A stretch of DNA of 64,000 bases. It comes from Corynebacterium bovis DSM 20582 = CIP 54.80. Lineage in GTDB: Bacteria; Actinomycetota; Actinomycetes; Mycobacteriales; Mycobacteriaceae. Positions 48,434 to 56,733 of the stretch are shown here, one piece after another. Below the pieces are notes generated by a model. That model searched no databases. It was not told where the DNA came from and was given only the letters and a program-made list of their open reading frames with translations. Each line of letters begins with the position of its first letter. The stretch's first letter is position 1. The position numbers and the translations under genes are program-made. The DNA lies in NCBI RefSeq assembly GCF_030408615.1, contig NZ_CP047187.1, forward strand, positions 372,001 to 436,000, given 5' to 3'.

Positions 48434-49576
48434 ATGAGTAGCGAGAAGCTGACGGTTGCGGAGCTCCTTGCCCGCAATGCCCGAACCGCGCGGGGGGACG
48501 ATTCCGGGGAGACCGCCCGCCCGCGTCGCCGTCGCAGCCTGGAGGACGGCGGTGTCTCCGTCGCCGAACTGACGGGGGACATCCCCGTCGTCCGGGACGG
48601 TGCGACGCGCGACTCCGCGACGGGCCCCTCCACGGGCACCGCCGGTGCCGCCGGGTCGGCCCGCCCGACCGGCACGACCGGCGCCGCCGGGTCGACCGGC
48701 ACCCCGGGGGGCGACGCCCGCACGCAGGGGCGGCCCGCCGCCCGTCCGGCGTCCCGCGGGGAGGCGACGCCGTCGTCCGCGACGACGAACATCACCGCGA
48801 CCGTGCCGGACTCCGCCCTGCTCGGCGGCGGCTCGGGCGCGACGCACCGGGGCTCGCAGAGCCGGGGCGTCGTCAGCGACGCCGCCGCGACCGGCGGGAC
48901 CACCGCGTCCCCGGCGACCGGGACCGGGCAGCGCAGGGACCGCGACGCCCGTGACGGCGGCGCCCGTGACACCCGGACCACCACGGAGTCCGACGACCGC
49001 GGTGCCGCGGCCGGCGGCTCCGGGGCGTGGTCCCGCTGGCGCGACTCCCGGGACACCGGGCGTCCGGCGACCACGGCGTCGGCGGCGTCCACCGTCGCCA
49101 CGGCCGGTGCCGGCGCGACGGCCGCGACCGCCACGACGGCGGCGTCGACCCCCGACACCGACCGGACCACCGCCGACCGGGCCGCGGACACCGACCGCGA
49201 CCGGCGCGGCGACCGCGACGCCCGGGCGACGACGACCGTGCACCCGGTCCACGACCCGGCCCCCGGCGACCCGACCGAGGAGGACCTCGCCGAGGACGAG
49301 ATCATCGAGTACGAGGACGACTCGATCTCGTGGCCGATGATGATCCTCCAGGCGATCATCGCCATCGCCGTCGGCGTCGGCGTGTTCTTCGGGTTCACGC
49401 TGCTGTGGAACTCGCTGTCGTCCGTCATCGTGCTCGTGCTCGCGCTCGCCGTGACGCTCGTGCTCGTCGGGCTCGTCCACGCGCTGCTGCGGCACCGGGA
49501 CACGCTCCTCATGATCCTCGCGTTCATCGTGGGCCTCGTGCTCACGGTGGGTCCGCGGCTCCTGCTGAGCGTCTGA
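48434..49576 (+). CDS. Conserved membrane protein (Rv0497-like) with long Thr/Ala-rich region
   Basis: 380 residues. A conserved N-terminal motif (SSEKLTVAELLARNARTA) is followed by about 220 residues of low-complexity Thr/Gly/Ala/Asp/Arg, an acidic juxtamembrane stretch (EEDLAEDEIIEYEDD) and two or three C-terminal membrane helices (MMILQAIIAIAVGVGVFFGFTL, VIVLVLALAVTLVLVGLVHAL, MILAFIVGLVLTVGPRLLLSV). The homologue between ppx and proC in mycobacteria has the same plan. Function unknown. The ATG at 48434 is preferred over the TTG one codon before. Confidence 0.82.
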   Translation: MSSEKLTVAELLARNARTARGDDSGETARPRRRRSLEDGGVSVAELTGDIPVVRDGATRDSATGPSTGTAGAAGSARPTGTTGAAGSTGTPGGDARTQGRPAARPASRGEATPSSATTNITATVPDSALLGGGSGATHRGSQSRGVVSDAAATGGTTASPATGTGQRRDRDARDGGARDTRTTTESDDRGAAAGGSGAWSRWRDSRDTGRPATTASAASTVATAGAGATAATATTAASTPDTDRTTADRAADTDRDRRGDRDARATTTVHPVHDPAPGDPTEEDLAEDEIIEYEDDSISWPMMILQAIIAIAVGVGVFFGFTLLWNSLSSVIVLVLALAVTLVLVGLVHALLRHRDTLLMILAFIVGLVLTVGPRLLLSV

Positions 49577-49595
49577 CGGACCCGGCCCGCCCCGG

Positions 49596-49705
49596 GGGAA
49601 CCGGTGGGGGAGTCGGCCGGGGGGCCGGACCGCACGGGGCGGGGAACCGGTGGGGGAGCCGGCCGCAGAGCCCGGCCGCGGGGCCGGACCGCACGGGGCG
49701 GGGAA
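49596..49705. repeat. Interleaved direct repeats before proC
   Basis: A 25-base unit at 49596-49620 recurs at 49641-49665 with one change. A 26-base unit at 49621-49646 recurs perfectly at 49680-49705. Together they make an imperfect tandem array in the gap between the membrane protein and proC. Confidence 0.8.
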
Positions 49706-49750
49706 ACGGGCACATGGCGTCCCCGGGGGAAAACTGGCACGCTGGGGGCC

Positions 49751-50593
49751 ATGACTCGAATCGCAATCATTGGTGGCGGAAACATCGGAGAGGCCCTGCT
49801 GTCCGGTCTCATCAACGCGGACAACGGCATGTCGGCGAAGGACATCACGGTCGTCGACCCGTCGCAGGGGCGCATCGACACGCTCCGTGAGCGGTACGGG
49901 GTGACCGTGAGCACCGAGGGCTCGGAGGCGGCCGACGACGCCGACTACATCGTCGTCGCCGTCAAGCCCCACATCACCCTCCCCGTCCTCGAGGGCATCG
50001 CCGACACGGTCGAGGGCAACGACAACGACACCGTCGTCGTGTCCGTCGCGGCGGGCGTGACCATCGCGGCGATGGAGGGCGTCCTCCCGGTCGGCACGCC
50101 CGTCGTCCGCGTCATGCCGAACACGCCGATGCTCGTGGGCAAGGGGGTGTGCGCCGTCGCCGGCGGGCGCTTCTCTGACGACGAGCAGGTCGAGGCGGTC
50201 CGCAGTCTCCTCGAGGCCGTCGGCACCGCCGTGACGGTCGCGGAGAAGGACATCGACGCGGTCACCGCCGTCTCCGGCTCCGGCCCGGCGTACCTGTTCC
50301 TCGTCGCCGAGGCCATGGTCGACGCCGGGGTCAACCTGGGGCTGCCCCGGGACCTCGCGACGACGCTGGCCGCCGGCACGATCGAGGGTGCCGCCGCGAT
50401 GATCACCGCGGGGGAGGACGATCCGTCGACCCTCCGCGCGAAGGTCACCAGCCCCGGGGGTACGACGTCCGCGGGCGTGCGGGCCCTCGAGGAGAACGGT
50501 CTGCGGTCGGCGTTCTTCCGCGCCCTCCAGGCCGCCCACGACCGGTCGGTCGAGCTCGGCCGCCCGGCCGACCGCGACGGCGACGACTCCTGA
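49751..50593 (+). CDS. proC: Pyrroline-5-carboxylate reductase
   Basis: 280 residues. Last step of proline synthesis, NADPH-dependent. The Rossmann motif IAIIGGGNIGEALL is at the N-terminus, VVVAVKPH and VRVMPNTPMLVGKG follow, and the C-terminal signature is KVTSPGGTTSAGVRALEENG. The ATG at 49751 directly precedes the nucleotide-binding motif and has GCTGGGGG upstream. The C-terminus is slightly extended and acidic. Confidence 0.95.
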   Translation: MTRIAIIGGGNIGEALLSGLINADNGMSAKDITVVDPSQGRIDTLRERYGVTVSTEGSEAADDADYIVVAVKPHITLPVLEGIADTVEGNDNDTVVVSVAAGVTIAAMEGVLPVGTPVVRVMPNTPMLVGKGVCAVAGGRFSDDEQVEAVRSLLEAVGTAVTVAEKDIDAVTAVSGSGPAYLFLVAEAMVDAGVNLGLPRDLATTLAAGTIEGAAAMITAGEDDPSTLRAKVTSPGGTTSAGVRALEENGLRSAFFRALQAAHDRSVELGRPADRDGDDS

Positions 50594-50932
50594 CACAGCC
50601 TGCGGACGCCGGTGCGCCGGCGGTGCGCGGGCTCGGCCTGCGACGGCGGGGGCTGACGGGGTGGATCGGTGTCACACCCGTTCCACCCGTCCCCGTCGTC
50701 CCACCACACTCAGGGGTGGTCAGGGGTGGACATCAGTCGCCCCCGTGACCAGCAGTGCACAGCGGTGAACTCCAGTCGACAGCTGCCCGTGAAGTGATGT
50801 TCCGTCAGGATCCGCCACTCCATGTCGCAATTGTCACTCAATTAACGCTAGGATGAATCGAGCGCTTGCGTGTCAAGCATCTGCAGGAGGGGAAGCCTGC
50901 AGCGCGTACGTGCGTCGTTAGGAATGGGACAT
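50594..50932. other. Intergenic region before the HTH gene
   Basis: 339 bases with no gene. The last 110 bases are A+T-richer and hold a -10-like TAGGAT (50849-50854). A hairpin CTGCAGG/CCTGCAG (50881-50887 and 50896-50902) lies in the predicted leader of the HTH gene. Confidence 0.5.
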
Positions 50933-51133
50933 ATGGCAAACACTGACAGCGGAACTTTTCTCACCGTCGCGGAGGTCGCGGACCTCATGCGCGTGTCGAA
51001 GATGACCGTCTACCGCCTCGTGCACTCGGGTGAACTCCCGGCGGTGCGCGTGGGCCGATCCTTCCGGGTGCACGAGCACGCCGTGGAGGAGTACCTCGGT
51101 TCCTCCGTGTACAACGCGGGAAAGGCCGGCTGA
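50933..51133 (+). CDS. Helix-turn-helix (excisionase-type) DNA-binding protein
   Basis: 66 residues. MerR/excisionase-type winged HTH: FLTVAEVADLMRVSKMTVYRLVHSGELPAVRVGRSFRVHEHAVEEYL is almost the whole protein. A homologue sits between proC and bS22 in mycobacteria (Rv0500A), so despite its excisionase resemblance it is a chromosomal regulator and not a phage remnant. The ATG at 50933 follows AGGAATGGG; an ATG three codons earlier is also possible. A strong terminator follows. Confidence 0.88.
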   Translation: MANTDSGTFLTVAEVADLMRVSKMTVYRLVHSGELPAVRVGRSFRVHEHAVEEYLGSSVYNAGKAG

Positions 51134-51152
51134 TCCGGGTCCACCGGCACGA

Positions 51153-51207
51153 CCCCTCCGGAGCGGTCCGGGACGCAGTTCCCGGGACGGTCCGGAGGGG
51201 CTTTTTT
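51153..51207 (+). terminator. Intrinsic terminator after the HTH gene
   Basis: A long stem built on CCCCTCCGGA...TCCGGAGGGG, followed by CTTTTTT. The best Rho-independent terminator of the window. Confidence 0.88.
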
Positions 51208-51235
51208 GTGGTCACGGGGTCTCGACCGCTAAAAT
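51206..51235 (+). promoter_or_regulatory. bS22 promoter overlapping the terminator
   Basis: TTGTGG (51206-51211), 18 bp, TAAAAT (51230-51235). The first two bases of the -35 are the end of the preceding terminator's T-run. The start is predicted near 51242, giving a leader of about 130 bases. Confidence 0.65.
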
Positions 51236-51374
51236 AGGACCATTCGTGTCGGGACCGGTCAACGCCGCTACCGTCCGCCGGTGGAGCCTCCGGTGGGGGA
51301 CCGACAGACTGGGCGCCCGTCCGGGGCGTCCCAACTGAGACCACGATTCCGAGAGAGCAAAGCGAGGACGCCCG

Positions 51375-51476
51375 ATGGGTTCTGTCATCAAGAAGCGCCG
51401 CAAGCGCATGTCGAAGAAGAAGCACCGCAAGATGCTCCGCCGTACCCGCGTTCAGCGCCGGAAGCTCGGTAAGTAG
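51375..51476 (+). CDS. Ribosomal protein bS22 (AURKAIP1/COX24 domain)
   Basis: 33 residues, extremely basic: [19 protein letters not shown] then [14 protein letters not shown]. This matches the tiny actinobacterial small-subunit protein bS22 (mycobacterial Rv0500B), which sits between the subunits. The gene is too short for most gene finders. It has its own strong promoter and a hairpin after it. Purine-rich GAGCAAAGCGAGGACG precedes the ATG. Confidence 0.93.
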   Translation: MGSVIKKRRKRMSKKKHRKMLRRTRVQRRKLGK

Positions 51477-51493
51477 GCGGACCCGTCGCGTCG

Positions 51494-51515
51494 CGCCCCG
51501 GGGTTGCCCGGGGCG
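51494..51515 (+). terminator. Hairpin after bS22
   Basis: CGCCCCGGG, loop GTTG, CCCGGGGCG; no T-run. Confidence 0.6.
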
Positions 51516-51596
51516 TCGGATCCGCCCCGCGCCGGCTGTCACGCCGTCGCGGCGACCCGGTGTCCTCCGGCTGACACAGCGGACAAACCGGGACCA

Positions 51597-51632
51597 GCGC
51601 AGACCACCGTCACCGACGGGGTCTGCGCTTTT
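51597..51632 (+). terminator. Second terminator between bS22 and serB-like gene
   Basis: GCGCAGACC / GGTCTGCGC with a 14-base loop, followed by TTTT. It stops transcription towards the convergent serB-like gene. Confidence 0.75.
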
Positions 51633-51727
51633 CTCGTGTCCGGGCGCGGAGCCGGGGATGCCACCCGGGCGCGGCCCGGTCGTGCGCGCCGGTGCTCCGG
51701 CGCAGGGCGGCGTCGTCCCCGGTGCCG

Positions 51728-53122
51728 TCACCGGCGACGGCGCAGGCGACCCCTCCGGCGCAGGGACAGCGTCGTCACCGCCCCGACCAGCCCGAGCCCC
51801 CCGACGGCGAGCGCCCCCGCCGCCGCGACCGGCCCGAACCGGCGCACGATCCCGCGCACCCCCCGGTAGTCCCGCACCTCCCAGCCGTTCGCCAGGGCCG
51901 TCTCCCGCAGCCGGGAGTCCGGGTTCACGGCGACGGCCGTGCCGACCATCGACAGCATCGGGATGTCGTTGATCGAGTCCGAGTACGCCGTGCACCGGCT
52001 GAGGTCCAGCTTCTCGTACGCCGCGAGCGCCGCGACCGCGTGACGCTTCCCCGCGCCGTGGAGGATGTCGCCGACGAGCCGGCCCGTGAACACGCCGTCG
52101 CGCACCTCGGCGACCGTCCCGAGCGCGCCCGTGAACCCCAGCTCCCGGGCGATGATCTGCGCGAGCTGCACCGGGGTCGCGGTGACGAGCCAGACGTCGT
52201 GCCCCGCCTGCAGGTGCATCTCCGCGAGGGCGCGCGTCTCCGGGAAGATCCGGCCCGCCATCCGCGACTGCCAGATGTCCTCCGCGAGCTCCGTGACCTC
52301 CGCCACCGACCGGCCCGCGACGATCGACAGCGCGTGCTCACGGCCCTCCGCGACGTCGTCGAGGTCCTCCTGGCCCGACACGCGGAACTTCAGCTGCATC
52401 CAGATGAAGTCGAGGACCTGCGACACGGAGAAGAAGCGGTGGCGCACGAGACCCCGGGCGAAGAGGAGGATCGACGCGCCCTGGATGAGGGTGTTGTCGA
52501 CGTCGAAGAACGCCGCCGCGCCCGCGTCCTGGGGGATGAGGGGGTCCGGGGTGTTGAGGCGGTTCGTGCCGCCGGCGGCGTCCCGGGCGCCGCCGACCGT
52601 GCGCAGGCCGGTGCGGAGCTCGTGGCCCTCGACGCCGTACGTCCGGGCGAGGCGGCCGAAGGAGGCGTCGTCGGTGGAGTAGCCCTCGCGGGCGAGGAGG
52701 GCGGCGGCGTCCTCGCCGGAGACGTCCTCGACGTCGCCGGGGGCGTCGGCCGCCGGGGTGCTCCGGTCGGCCGCCGACGCGTCGCCGGCGTGGTCGTTCC
52801 CGTCGTCCCCGTCCGCCGCCGAGGCGTCCCCGTCGTCCCCGGTGACCGTGAGGTCCACGACGGCGAGATCGGAGGAGCCCGCGACGACCGGACCCGTCGT
52901 GACGTCGGCGTACAGCGCGTCGAGCCCGGCACCGAGACTGCCGAGGGCGAGCTCAGCGGACGCCTGCCCGGCCATCCGCTGCGCCGTCTCGCCCCGGGAG
53001 CGGAAGACCGTCGTGCGCAGCACCCGGCGCAGGCCCCCGCGCGAGACGGGCAGCCACCATCCGCGGGCGCGGCTGGTCAGGGGACCGGTCAGGGCGGTCA
53101 GGGCGGAACGGGGATCGCTCAC
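51728..53122 (-). CDS. HAD-IB family phosphatase (SerB-like)
   Basis: 464 residues. HAD subfamily IB: the nucleophile motif FFDVDNTLIQGAS lies about residue 208, motif II VWLVTATPVQLAQ, motif III Lys in GAGKRHAV, and motif IV CTAYSDSINDIPML. It relates to phosphoserine phosphatases, and the mycobacterial homologue in this position is annotated serB1 (Rv0505c), but true substrate evidence is lacking. The N-terminal 190 residues contain a disordered Asp/Ala-rich segment. A C-terminal hydrophobic helix (AAAGALAVGGLGLVGAVTTL) and RRRGRLRRRR tail suggest membrane attachment. GTG start with GAAAGG. Confidence 0.85.
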   Translation of the reverse strand: MSDPRSALTALTGPLTSRARGWWLPVSRGGLRRVLRTTVFRSRGETAQRMAGQASAELALGSLGAGLDALYADVTTGPVVAGSSDLAVVDLTVTGDDGDASAADGDDGNDHAGDASAADRSTPAADAPGDVEDVSGEDAAALLAREGYSTDDASFGRLARTYGVEGHELRTGLRTVGGARDAAGGTNRLNTPDPLIPQDAGAAAFFDVDNTLIQGASILLFARGLVRHRFFSVSQVLDFIWMQLKFRVSGQEDLDDVAEGREHALSIVAGRSVAEVTELAEDIWQSRMAGRIFPETRALAEMHLQAGHDVWLVTATPVQLAQIIARELGFTGALGTVAEVRDGVFTGRLVGDILHGAGKRHAVAALAAYEKLDLSRCTAYSDSINDIPMLSMVGTAVAVNPDSRLRETALANGWEVRDYRGVRGIVRRFGPVAAAGALAVGGLGLVGAVTTLSLRRRGRLRRRR

Positions 53123-53252
53123 GGGGGCCTTTCGCGGGAGGTTGGTGACGCGGGAGCGGTGCGGTGGTCGGGGTCGGGGTCTGTCGGCCGCGCCGGCACC
53201 CGTCCAAAATACCCTCCGGTCCGGGCTCGGCGGTGGTGGCGTGGCCCGGTGT

Positions 53253-53258
53253 TAGGAT
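53253..53258 (+). promoter_or_regulatory. -10 element, leaderless glutaredoxin-like gene
   Basis: TAGGAT, eight bases before the ATG at 53267. Confidence 0.6.
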
Positions 53259-53266
53259 CCGGGGTC

Positions 53267-53527
53267 ATGACAGGTGACGGTGGTGCGGCGGTGCCCGGGG
53301 TGACGTTGCTGGTCCGGCGGACCTGCGGGTCCTGCGAACGGGTCCGGGCGCAGATCACCCCGGTGTGCGCGGCGGCGGGGGCGGGGCTGCGCGTCGTCGA
53401 CGTCGACGGTGACCCCGCGCTCGCGGTGGAGTTCGGCGACCGGGTGCCGGTCGTGCTCGTCGACGACGAGGAGTTCGCCTGCTGGGAGGTCGACGACGAC
53501 GAGCTGGCCGCCGCGCTCCGCGGCTGA
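53267..53527 (+). CDS. Glutaredoxin/thioredoxin-like DUF836 protein
   Basis: 86 residues. Thioredoxin-fold mini-protein with the redox motif RRTCGSCERV (CxxC) near residue 20 and the cis-Pro region DRVPVVLVDDEEF. A homologue lies between serB1 and hemA in mycobacteria (Rv0506). Likely a thiol-disulfide reductase partner; mycothiol made through the upstream mshA could be its reductant, but this is speculation. Leaderless start. The stop codon is part of a duplicated 21-base unit. Confidence 0.85.
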   Translation: MTGDGGAAVPGVTLLVRRTCGSCERVRAQITPVCAAAGAGLRVVDVDGDPALAVEFGDRVPVVLVDDEEFACWEVDDDELAAALRG

Positions 53528-53567
53528 CCGCGCCTCCGCAGCGCCGCGCGGTTGACCGCGCCTCCGC
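53519..53567. repeat. 21-bp repeat spanning a stop codon
   Basis: 53519-53539 and 53547-53567 differ by one base (C/T). The first copy contains the TGA of the glutaredoxin-like gene (53525-53527), and the second repeats it as TTGA. Confidence 0.85.
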
Positions 53568-53609
53568 CGGGCCCGCCTCGTCTGCGCAGGCAGGGAGCGG
53601 CGCCCGGGC

Positions 53610-53645
53610 GGCCGTCCGCCATAACAGACGGCCTTCCGCTTTTGT
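53610..53645 (+). terminator. Hairpin before hemA
   Basis: GGCCGTC / GACGGCC with a ten-base loop, then TTCCGCTTTTG. Its T-rich end overlaps the hemA -35, as at bS22. Confidence 0.6.
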
Positions 53646-53670
53646 CATCGGGGGTCGCAGGGGATACCGT
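53642..53670 (+). promoter_or_regulatory. hemA promoter
   Basis: TTGTCA (53642-53647), 17 bp, TACCGT (53665-53670). The start is predicted near 53677, giving a 115-base leader that ends in the ribosome-binding site AGGGAGG. Confidence 0.6.
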
Positions 53671-53792
53671 AGACACTCGTACCAACCGTGAACCGCATCG
53701 ACGAACGGCTGTGCCGTGCCCCGGTGGAGCACCACCGGCACCCGGCCGTGCGGTCACGCGGAACTGACGGATTCGCAGGGAGGCATCATCCG

Positions 53793-55337
53793 ATGACAGG
53801 GCTAGCCGTGTCCGGCACCACCGCCGTTCTGCTCGTCGGTCTGTCCTTCCGCTCGGCACCGGTGCCGGTGCTGGAGAAGGCGTCCGTCCCCGAGTCCGAC
53901 ATGCCGGACCTGCAGGCCGCGCTCCGGGACACGGACGCGATCACCGAGACGATGGTCCTGTCGACGTGCAACCGGATGGAGTTCTACGCCGCGACGACGG
54001 CCTTCCACCCGGCCCTCGACCACATCGTCGAGACGGTGGCCCGGTTCGCCGGACTCACCGTCGAGGAGCTCGAACCGCACCTCTACGTCCGGTACGCGGA
54101 CGCGGCGGCGGAGCACATGCTCAACGTCGCCTCCGGCCTGGACTCCATGGTCGTCGGCGAGCAGCAGATCATCGGCCAGCTGCGGGCCGCCTACCAGGCC
54201 GCGGACGAGCACGGGCTCGTCGGCAACACCCTCCACGCCCTGTCCCAGCGGGCGCTCCACACGGGCAAGCGGGTCCACACGGAGACGGCCGTCGACGAGA
54301 CGGGCGCGTCGATGGTGTCCTTCGCCGTCGGGCGCGCGATGGCGTCCCTCGGGGTCACGGATCTCGCGGGTCGCCGGGCCGTCATCGTCGGGGCGGGGGC
54401 GATGGCGTCGCTCGCGTCGAGCCACCTCGGGCGGCTCGGGATCGAGCACGTCACCGTCGCGAACCGGACGGTCTCCCGGGCGGAGAACCTCGCAGCCCAC
54501 GCGCGGGAGGCCGGGGTGCCGGCCGATGCGGTGTCCCTCGCGGACATGCCGGCGCGGCTCGCGGACGCGGACATCGTCGTGTCCGCCACCGGTGCGGTGG
54601 GGACGGTCATCGGGGACGACGCGATCCTCTCCGCGATGGACGGACGGGGACCGGGGGACGCGGCGACGGCCCGGCCGATGGTGCTCTGCGACCTGTCCAT
54701 GCCCCGGGACATCGACGACCGCGCGGGGGACGTCCCGGGCGTGACCCTGCTGAACATCGAGGAGCTCACGACCCTCGCGGGGGACGAGGCCCCGGACGCC
54801 CACGCGGCGCGGGACATCGTCCGCGAGGAGCTGACGTCGTACCTCGAGCAGCAGCGCGTGCAGTCCGTCGTCCCGACGGTCAAGGCGCTGCGCACCCGGG
54901 CCGCCGAGGTGGCCCGGGAGGAGCTCGCCGCGCTCGCCGGCCGCACCCCGGACATGTCCGACGCCGACCGGCACGAGGTCGAGCGCACGGTGCGGCGCGT
55001 CGTCGACAAACTTCTCCACGCGCCGACCGTGCAGGTCAAGAAGCTCTCCACCCGGGCGGACAGTGCCCGGGGCGGGGCCGTGAACTACGCCGACGCCCTC
55101 GCGGAGCTGTTCAACCTTCAGGTCGGCACGTCCGCCGCGGTGTCCCAGGTCATCGAGCCCGGGGACGCGGGCAAGGCGCGCATCGCCAACGTCCTCACCC
55201 AGGGCGGCGATGCTGCAGGGGCCGGGACGACCGGCGCCACCGCGACCGGGACCACCGGCGCCACCGGCACCGCCGGCACGACCGCGACCGGGACCGGCAC
55301 CACCGGCACCACGACCGGCGAGGCTGAGGCGTCGTGA
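53793..55337 (+). CDS. hemA: Glutamyl-tRNA reductase
   Basis: 514 residues. First committed step of heme synthesis by the C5 route, reducing Glu-tRNA to glutamate-1-semialdehyde with NADPH. The catalytic Cys is in LSTCNRMEFYA near residue 52; GLDSMVVGEQQIIGQL, the Rossmann VIVGAGAMASL and the C-terminal dimerisation helix are present. The last about 45 residues are a run of Thr/Gly/Ala (TGTTGATGT type) absent from typical HemA. AGGGAGG precedes the ATG at 53793. Its stop overlaps hemC (GTGA). Confidence 0.96.
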   Translation: MTGLAVSGTTAVLLVGLSFRSAPVPVLEKASVPESDMPDLQAALRDTDAITETMVLSTCNRMEFYAATTAFHPALDHIVETVARFAGLTVEELEPHLYVRYADAAAEHMLNVASGLDSMVVGEQQIIGQLRAAYQAADEHGLVGNTLHALSQRALHTGKRVHTETAVDETGASMVSFAVGRAMASLGVTDLAGRRAVIVGAGAMASLASSHLGRLGIEHVTVANRTVSRAENLAAHAREAGVPADAVSLADMPARLADADIVVSATGAVGTVIGDDAILSAMDGRGPGDAATARPMVLCDLSMPRDIDDRAGDVPGVTLLNIEELTTLAGDEAPDAHAARDIVREELTSYLEQQRVQSVVPTVKALRTRAAEVAREELAALAGRTPDMSDADRHEVERTVRRVVDKLLHAPTVQVKKLSTRADSARGGAVNYADALAELFNLQVGTSAAVSQVIEPGDAGKARIANVLTQGGDAAGAGTTGATATGTTGATGTAGTTATGTGTTGTTTGEAEAS

Positions 55338-56398
55338 CGGCGGACGGGCGGCGGACGGACGACGGCACCCGGGTGCTGCGCATCGGGACGCGCGGCAGCA
55401 CCCTCGCGACGACGCAGACGGGGACGGTCCGCGACGCGCTGGAGCGGGCCGGCCACCGCGCCGAACTGCACATCGTCCACACCCCGGGCGACGCCTCCCA
55501 GGCCGCGCAGACACCCGTGACGCGGATCGGCGTCGGCGTCTTCACCGAGACGCTGCGCACCGCCCTCGCCGCCGGCGAGTGCGACGTCGCCGTGCACTCC
55601 TTCAAGGACCTCCCCACCGCCCCCGACGACCGGTTCGTGCAGGTCGTGCCCGCCCGCGCCGATGTCCGCGACGTGCTCGTCGCGGCGGGCGGCCGGGGTC
55701 TCCGCGACCTGCCCGCGGGGGCGCGCGTCGGCACCGGTGCCCCCCGCCGGGTCTCGCAGCTCCGGGCGGCGCGACCCGACCTCGGGATCATCCCCATCCG
55801 GGGCAACATCGACACCCGCATGGGCCGCGTCGGTGACGGCCCGGACGACCTCGCCGGCGTCATCCTCGCCCGCGCGGGACTCGAGCGCGTCGGCCGCCTC
55901 GACCGCGTGACCGAGACGCTCGACCCCACCGTCCTCATGCCCGCCCCGGCGCAGGGTGCGCTGTGCGTCGAGGTCCGGGCCGACGACGCCGCCGCGGTCG
56001 CCGCCGTCGCCGCGCTCGACGACCCGGTGTCCCACGCCGGTGCCGTCGCCGAGCGGGAGATCCTCGCGACCCTCGAGGCCGGGTGCACCGCCCCCGTCGC
56101 CGCGTGGTCCGAGATCCGCGCGACCGGTACCGGCCCGGAGGGCGGAGCCGCACGGGACACCCCGGACGGTCGCCGCGACCTCCCGCCCGGACGCGACCTG
56201 CCACCGGCCCTGACGCTCACCGTGCACGGTGGCGTGTTCGCCCTGGACGGCAGCCACGGGATCACCCGGACGGTCACGGCGGACATCGACCTCAGGCCCG
56301 GCGCGGACTGGCGCGGCACAGCGCGCGAGACCGGGCGGGCCGTGGGGCGCAGACTCCTCGACGCCGGGGCGGCCACCATCGTCGCCGGGTCCGAGTAG
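55334..56398 (+). CDS. hemC: Porphobilinogen deaminase (hydroxymethylbilane synthase)
   Basis: 354 residues. Polymerises four porphobilinogens to hydroxymethylbilane. The cofactor-attachment Cys is in LEAGCTAPVAAW; the N-terminal RIGTRGSTLATTQ and the substrate loop VHSFKDLPTA are present. The GTG at 55334 shares four bases with the hemA stop, so translation is coupled. A small disordered insert (GPEGGAARDTPDGRRDLPPG) lies after the cofactor loop. Confidence 0.96.
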   Translation: MTADGRRTDDGTRVLRIGTRGSTLATTQTGTVRDALERAGHRAELHIVHTPGDASQAAQTPVTRIGVGVFTETLRTALAAGECDVAVHSFKDLPTAPDDRFVQVVPARADVRDVLVAAGGRGLRDLPAGARVGTGAPRRVSQLRAARPDLGIIPIRGNIDTRMGRVGDGPDDLAGVILARAGLERVGRLDRVTETLDPTVLMPAPAQGALCVEVRADDAAAVAAVAALDDPVSHAGAVAEREILATLEAGCTAPVAAWSEIRATGTGPEGGAARDTPDGRRDLPPGRDLPPALTLTVHGGVFALDGSHGITRTVTADIDLRPGADWRGTARETGRAVGRRLLDAGAATIVAGSE

Positions 56399-56733
56399 CC
56401 GGGGTCCGGGACGGTCCGCCGCCCCGGGTGGCCGCCGTCCCGGGCCGTGGCCCACGGACCCCGGCCGGTGACCACACCACCGGCCACCGCCGCACCCGGG
56501 ACCACCGCCCCGGCCGGACGGCACCACGGCGTCCCGGGATCCCCGGGGACCACGGCACCACCGTCGCCCACCGCCGGCGCACCCCGACGGGGCCTCCCGG
56601 CGGTGCGCGGCCCGGGCCCCGGTGGACCGGGCCCGCCGCCCCGGCCACCACGGACCGCCACCGACCACCGACCACCGCCGCCCCCGACCACCGACCCCCG
56701 CCCACCGACAACGACCGACCAGAAAGCCAACAG
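56399..56733. other. C-rich spacer between hemC and hemD
   Basis: 335 bases, dominated on the plus strand by CCACCG, ACCGAC and GGGACC-like units; few Ts. No gene, promoter or terminator could be supported. Reading frames that cross it are composition artefacts. Confidence 0.6.

Noticed and set aside
50933-51133. Excisionase-like gene as evidence of a prophage or integrative element
   Set aside because: A homologue is conserved between proC and bS22 in mycobacteria, and no integrase, att repeats or foreign base composition is present.
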